Of a stretch of DNA of 36,828 nt, positions 33,577 through 36,828 are shown piece by piece. Below the pieces are notes generated by a model that saw only the letters and a program-made list of their open reading frames with translations, searched no databases and was not told where the DNA came from. A program made the position numbers and the translations under genes. The stretch is from assembly GCA_947455995.1 (NCBI GenBank), contig CANGQA010000021.1:1-36828 (forward strand). The letters are read 5' to 3'. The stretch comes from Hyphomicrobiales bacterium (GTDB lineage: Bacteria; Pseudomonadota; Alphaproteobacteria; Rhizobiales; Beijerinckiaceae). The stretch's first letter is position 1, and each line of letters begins with the position of its first letter.

Positions 33577-34080
33577 ATGACACAAATTCCTGCCAAATCT
33601 CCGCTTCTGCCAACGGACGACGCCGCCCGTGAGCTTGCGCGCAAACTGATGCACCACGCACAGTCTGCCGCGCTGGCCACCCTTGATGAGTCGGGGGCGC
33701 CCTTCGTCTCGCTGGTCGGATGCGCCTGTCTTGAGGATGGGAGCCCGCTTTTGCTGGTCTCGCACCTCTCCCAGCACACCCGCCATATGCTGGCACGGCC
33801 TGCGGTAAGCCTGCTGTTCAGCGACATCGGCAAAGGCGATCCGCTCGCACATCCACGCCTCAGTGTGTCTGGCCGGGCAGAGCCGATCCCACAGGACAGC
33901 CCGATGTTGGCCCCTGCACGCCATCTCTATCTCGACAGCCACCCCAAAGCGCAACTCTATATCGACTTTGCCGATTTCGTGCTGATGATCATCAAGCCCA
34001 ACCGTATCGCCTTGAATGGTGGCTTTGGCCGTGCCTACACGCTTGAGCCTGATGACTTACGCCAGACGCCTCAGAAATAA
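33577..34080 (+). CDS. HugZ/pyridoxamine-5'-phosphate-oxidase-fold protein
   Basis: Protein of 167 residues with the split-barrel flavin-binding fold: AALATLDESGAPFVSLVG and LLLVSHLSQHTRHM at the N-terminal half and PRLSVSGRAEP in the middle. It resembles the N-terminal domain of HugZ haem-degrading enzymes and general PNPOx-like proteins; the HugZ C-terminal haem-binding domain is absent, so haem degradation is unproven. AAAGG lies six bases before the ATG. Its last ten bases overlap the end of the convergent permease gene. Confidence 0.8.
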   Translation: MTQIPAKSPLLPTDDAARELARKLMHHAQSAALATLDESGAPFVSLVGCACLEDGSPLLLVSHLSQHTRHMLARPAVSLLFSDIGKGDPLAHPRLSVSGRAEPIPQDSPMLAPARHLYLDSHPKAQLYIDFADFVLMIIKPNRIALNGGFGRAYTLEPDDLRQTPQK

Positions 34081-35399
34081 CGCAGCCAAACATAGACATG
34101 GCTGATCATCACACTGATCAGCATCAACGGAAAGGCCAGCTTGGTATAAGTCCAAAAGCTGAAATTGATCCCTTCGCGCTCGGCAATACCGGCAACTGTG
34201 AGATTGGCGGAGGCCCCGATCAAGGTGCCATTGCCACCCAGACAGGCTCCCAGTGACAGACACCACCACAAAGGCTGGATTGCATCGGCACCGCCCAAAG
34301 CCGGTGCCATGCTTTTAACCAACGGGATCATCGTCGCCACAAACGGGATATTATCGATGATCGCCGATAGGATCGCCGATGCCCACAAGATGGCATACCC
34401 TGCATGGGCCATATCACCACCTGTCGCCGCAACCAGTTTTTGTGCCAAAATATTCAGTAAACCGCCGACCTCTACACCATGAACGATGATAAACAGGCCT
34501 ATGAAGAAGAAAATCGTAATCCACTCGATATCGGTAAAGGTTTTATGCACATTTTCGGCCTGCTTCTCACCGTGATGTTCCCAGTTATCGATCAGCATCA
34601 AGAGTGTCGCACCGACCATCGCTATCGTGCCAGGTTCCAAGCCGATCTGGCGGGCAAAGATGAAGCCGGCAATCACGGATCCCAATATGGCCAGGGACTG
34701 CTTGAGAAGCACCGAATCTTCGATCGCCTCATGGGGGATCATGGCCATGATACGGGCTTTGGATTCAGGGCTTGCATGCATCTCCTTGCCCCAGATCCGG
34801 TGGATGATGACCGCCTGCACCGCCATCACGACAATGATCACCGGCGTCAGATTGAACACAAAAGAATTGAACGAAAGATCGGCCAAAGACCCGATCAGGA
34901 TATTGGGCGGATCACCGATCAGCGTTGCCGTACCACCGATATTGGATGCAAACACTTCGGCAAACAGGAACGGATAAGCGGGCACATCCAGCGCGCGGGT
35001 GATCGCCAGCGTCACCGGCACCACCAGCAGCACGGTGGTTACATTGTCGAGAAGAGCCGACAAAATGGCCGTGGTGATCTGCAAGATCAGCAAGATTCCC
35101 CAAGGGCTCGCCTTGGCCTGCCGCGCAGACCAGATCGCCAGATACTGGAACAGGCCCGAACGCCGCGAGATCGACACCAGAATCATCATACCCGTCAACA
35201 GACCGATGGTGTTGGGATCAGCGGATGCTGTCGCTTGATCCTGTGTCAGAACCCCCATGATGACCATCGCGGATGCGCCAAGCATGGCGACGATTGCGCG
35301 GTTCAGCGTATCGGCAATCAATGCACCGTAAACCAGCAGCAGCAAGATGGTCGACAGCCACAACGGACTGAGACCGAAAATAACCGAGGACGTATGCAT
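34071..35399 (-). CDS. ArsB/NhaD-type (IT superfamily) ion permease
   Basis: Integral membrane protein of 442 residues with about eleven hydrophobic helices. It carries two-fold related motifs DNVTTVLLVVP and DNIPFVATMIP that break helices at the transport site, plus NIGGTATLIGDPPNIL and GGNGTLIGASANL, as in NhaD antiporters, ArsB and the eukaryotic P protein. Substrate is unknown: Na+/H+, arsenite or an organic anion are all possible. No ars genes are nearby, which argues against arsenite. The ATG at 35399 has AGGA eight bases upstream; a GTG at 35402 is in frame. A candidate promoter lies about 30 bases before it. Confidence 0.85.
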   Translation of the reverse strand: MHTSSVIFGLSPLWLSTILLLLVYGALIADTLNRAIVAMLGASAMVIMGVLTQDQATASADPNTIGLLTGMMILVSISRRSGLFQYLAIWSARQAKASPWGILLILQITTAILSALLDNVTTVLLVVPVTLAITRALDVPAYPFLFAEVFASNIGGTATLIGDPPNILIGSLADLSFNSFVFNLTPVIIVVMAVQAVIIHRIWGKEMHASPESKARIMAMIPHEAIEDSVLLKQSLAILGSVIAGFIFARQIGLEPGTIAMVGATLLMLIDNWEHHGEKQAENVHKTFTDIEWITIFFFIGLFIIVHGVEVGGLLNILAQKLVAATGGDMAHAGYAILWASAILSAIIDNIPFVATMIPLVKSMAPALGGADAIQPLWWCLSLGACLGGNGTLIGASANLTVAGIAEREGINFSFWTYTKLAFPLMLISVMISHVYVWLRYF

Positions 35400-35428
35400 C
35401 ACTTGATCCTGACCCTAGACGTTTTTAT

Positions 35429-35463
35429 ATTGTGCATTATCCGCTTCATGATGGCTGTGACAA
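35429..35463 (-). promoter_or_regulatory. Candidate sigma-70 promoter of the ArsB/NhaD-type permease
   Basis: On the minus strand TTGTCA (35463–35458) and GATAAT (35441–35436) are separated by 16 bases; each differs from consensus at one position. The predicted start near 35429 gives a 30-base leader. The -35 overlaps a small TGACA/TGTCA inverted repeat. Confidence 0.45.
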
Positions 35464-35622
35464 TGCTCTTGTCAAGCTTGGCACCTTACAGTTTTTTTAG
35501 ATACCGCCCTGTAATTTTCACACAGGTGCTTGCACAATTTTGATGTTCTGGCGCATCATCTGACGCGTTGGCAACAGGTTGATGCTGTGCTTGCCTAAAA
35601 ACAATGCATTGGGGATGAGTTT

Positions 35623-36411
35623 ATGTGCCGATTTCTAGCCTATCGTGGCGAGCCTGTATTTATGGAAGACCTGATCAGCGCGCCTGCCCATTCCCTGATC
35701 CATCAATCCCTTCACGCGGAAGAAGCCAAAACCGGTACCAATGGTGACGGTTTCGGTGTTGGTTGGTATGGCGATAAACCGATGCCCGGCCTTTACCGCG
35801 AGGTGCATCCGGCCTGGTCGGATGAGAACCTGAAATCCTTGTGTACGCAGGTACGCTCATCACTGTTTTTTGCTCATGTCAGGGCTGCAACAGGAACGGC
35901 AACCACCCGCGCCAACTGCCACCCTTTCAGCCATGAACAGTGGATGTTCATGCATAACGGGCAGATTGGCGGCTGGCCGCTGATACGGCGCAAGGTCGAA
36001 AGCCTGATCCCCGACGCCTATTATGGCTCGCGCGTCGGCACGACCGACAGCGAGGCCCTGTTTCTGGTCGCATTGGCCAATGGACTGGAACAAGATCCCA
36101 TTCATGCTATGGCGCGCACGCTCTCCACTGTCCGCGCAATCATGTTGCAAGCCGGCATCAGCGAGCCATTGCGTTTTGCCGCCGCCCTCACCGATGGGCA
36201 ACATCTCTATGCCTTCCGCTGGGCCTCGGACGACAAGCCGCCGACCCTGTATTGGCGCGAGCGCCACGGCGCTTTGCTGGTGGTATCCGAACCCATCGAC
36301 CATACACATGAAGGCTGGGAGGAAATCCCGCAGGGTTGTGCGCTTGAAGCGCGTAACGGTGAACAGCCGAACACCCGTTGTCTCAATCAAGCCATGGCAC
36401 AAGCGGCCTGA
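35623..36411 (+). CDS. Class II glutamine amidotransferase (YafJ/EgtC-like)
   Basis: N-terminal nucleophile hydrolase fold, 262 residues. Cys2 becomes the catalytic N-terminal residue after Met removal (MCRFLAYRGEP). The fold's other blocks are NGDGFGVGWY, FFAHVRAATGTA, NCHPFSHEQWMFMHNGQIGG and RVGTTDSEALF. There is no attached synthetase domain; stand-alone proteins of this type include YafJ and EgtC (ergothioneine pathway gamma-glutamyl hydrolase). No ergothioneine genes are adjacent, so the substrate is unknown. GGGGATGAG precedes the ATG. The 223-base region upstream is divergent with the permease. Confidence 0.88.
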   Translation: MCRFLAYRGEPVFMEDLISAPAHSLIHQSLHAEEAKTGTNGDGFGVGWYGDKPMPGLYREVHPAWSDENLKSLCTQVRSSLFFAHVRAATGTATTRANCHPFSHEQWMFMHNGQIGGWPLIRRKVESLIPDAYYGSRVGTTDSEALFLVALANGLEQDPIHAMARTLSTVRAIMLQAGISEPLRFAAALTDGQHLYAFRWASDDKPPTLYWRERHGALLVVSEPIDHTHEGWEEIPQGCALEARNGEQPNTRCLNQAMAQAA

Positions 36412-36413
36412 TT

Positions 36414-36452
36414 AAAAAAACGCGACCCGATTCAGGGAGATGATCGGGCCGC
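36414..36452 (-). terminator. Terminator of the DUF1127 gene, shared with the amidotransferase
   Basis: A hairpin GCG-A-CCCGAT/ATCGGG-C-CGC (36422–36431 with 36443–36452; one mismatch, 11-base loop) is followed on the minus strand by TTTTTTT (from 36420 to 36414). That is a good intrinsic terminator for the DUF1127 gene. It lies a few bases after the amidotransferase stop, where its plus-strand tail (AAAATTCTT) is weaker. Confidence 0.8.
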
Positions 36453-36479
36453 AAAATTCTTGAAACACCAGTTCAAACC

Positions 36480-36779
36480 TTACAGGCGGATGCCTTGCAT
36501 CTGCCGCTCCTCGACAAGGCGGGCCAAATGCCTGGAGGGATCATCATCCATGGCCAAACCGCTGGTTGCGAGCACATCCTGACGGGTCAGGCCGATATCG
36601 CGCAATTCGCGCTCGTCGAGTCGATGCAAAATCGCCGCGTTTTGTCGCGCTGTGATCACCCGGCCCGGCCAAAATAGCACACGTTTGGCCAGAGCCACTG
36701 CCTTCAACCAAACAGCTGTTTTGGTCAAGGTAATGCTCAAGGTCACGCTATTGTTGCATGCCGACAGGTGCGCGGTCAT
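36480..36779 (-). CDS. DUF1127 small protein with an N-terminal extension
   Basis: Protein of 99 residues. The DUF1127 core (about 40 residues, RVITARQNAAILHRLDERELRDIGLTRQDV) is a short Arg-rich helical module common in alphaproteobacteria; small DUF1127 proteins have been linked to RNA binding and to phosphate and stress responses. This one also has about 35 residues before the core that include a hydrophobic stretch, and about 30 after it. GGAG is seven bases from a GTG at 36782 and ten from the ATG at 36779, so either may be used. Its terminator is at 36414–36452. Confidence 0.85.
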   Translation of the reverse strand: MTAHLSACNNSVTLSITLTKTAVWLKAVALAKRVLFWPGRVITARQNAAILHRLDERELRDIGLTRQDVLATSGLAMDDDPSRHLARLVEERQMQGIRL

Positions 36780-36828
36780 CACGACGTCTCTCCTTCAAAT
36801 TGTCTCCCTGCCGACCATCGGCACCGGA

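Noticed and set aside
34071-35399. Arsenite resistance operon
   Set aside because: The permease resembles ArsB, but it also matches NhaD-type antiporters and no arsR, arsC or arsA is near.
34479-35543. A 354-codon plus-strand open frame opposite the ArsB/NhaD-type permease
   Set aside because: The translation is almost entirely Arg/His/Gln/Asp low-complexity, the typical antisense of a membrane protein, and the permease on the other strand has clear motifs.
1-36828. CRISPR arrays, insertion sequences, prophage genes, rRNA or tRNA genes
   Set aside because: Reading both strands I found no regularly spaced repeats, transposase or integrase, phage structural genes, or rRNA/tRNA-like segments.

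Overview
The window looks like chromosomal core DNA from an alphaproteobacterium, most likely the order Hyphomicrobiales (Rhizobiales) or a close relative. The evidence is the combination ChvI–ChvG–short HprK–EIIA(Man)–HPr–AhcY, a DivL homologue whose phosphoacceptor histidine is a tyrosine, a TsaE–AmgK fusion beside MurU, rhizobial-type AddB/AddA without RecBCD, an AccD that has lost its zinc-ribbon cysteines, and the order SppA–IhfB–LapA–(insert)–TrpF–TrpB–TrpA–AccD. I saw no insertion sequence, prophage, CRISPR array, rRNA or tRNA gene. The taxonomic call is inference.

Layout. Bases 1–5061: the 3' end of a class I fumarase, a convergent PLP aminotransferase, an intracellular polyhydroxybutyrate depolymerase (phaZ), a YgjP-type metallopeptidase and a Bcr/CflA drug exporter. 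Bases 5047–14020, all minus strand: reading 5' to 3', sppA, ihfB, a LapA-type membrane protein, an ornithine cyclodeaminase/mu-crystallin family enzyme, trpF, trpB, trpA, accD and a class A penicillin-binding protein. Bases 14066–16011, plus strand: a possible 49-residue small ORF, ridA and folC, an island against the surrounding minus-strand genes. Bases 16057–27967, minus strand: divL, tsaE-amgK, murU, addB, addA and trxA. Three of the junctions in this set are 4-base ATGA overlaps. Bases 28045–33418, minus strand: chvI, chvG, hprK, EIIA, HPr and ahcY. Bases 33577–36779: a HugZ-like flavin-fold protein, an ArsB/NhaD-type permease, a class II glutamine amidotransferase and a DUF1127 small protein.

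How the genes fit together. ChvG/ChvI is an envelope-stress and host/acid-response two-component pair. It is fused by operon structure to the regulatory part of the sugar-independent PTS (HprK, EIIA, HPr), so envelope sensing and carbon/nitrogen status are probably coordinated. DivL (CtrA-pathway polarity factor), AmgK–MurU (peptidoglycan sugar recycling), TsaE (t6A tRNA modification) and AddAB (double-strand-break repair) form a tightly packed growth/division set. The trp genes lead into accD, linking amino-acid and fatty-acid synthesis; a class A PBP follows.

I did not find an obviously new multi-gene system. The most interesting non-gene signals are: a predicted three-way-junction leader before ahcY, a cluster of three hairpins between hprK and EIIA, a phaZ terminator whose stem holds the ribosome-binding site of the next gene, an addB that seems to lack a conventional start codon next to its strong Shine–Dalgarno, and a small ORF upstream of ridA.
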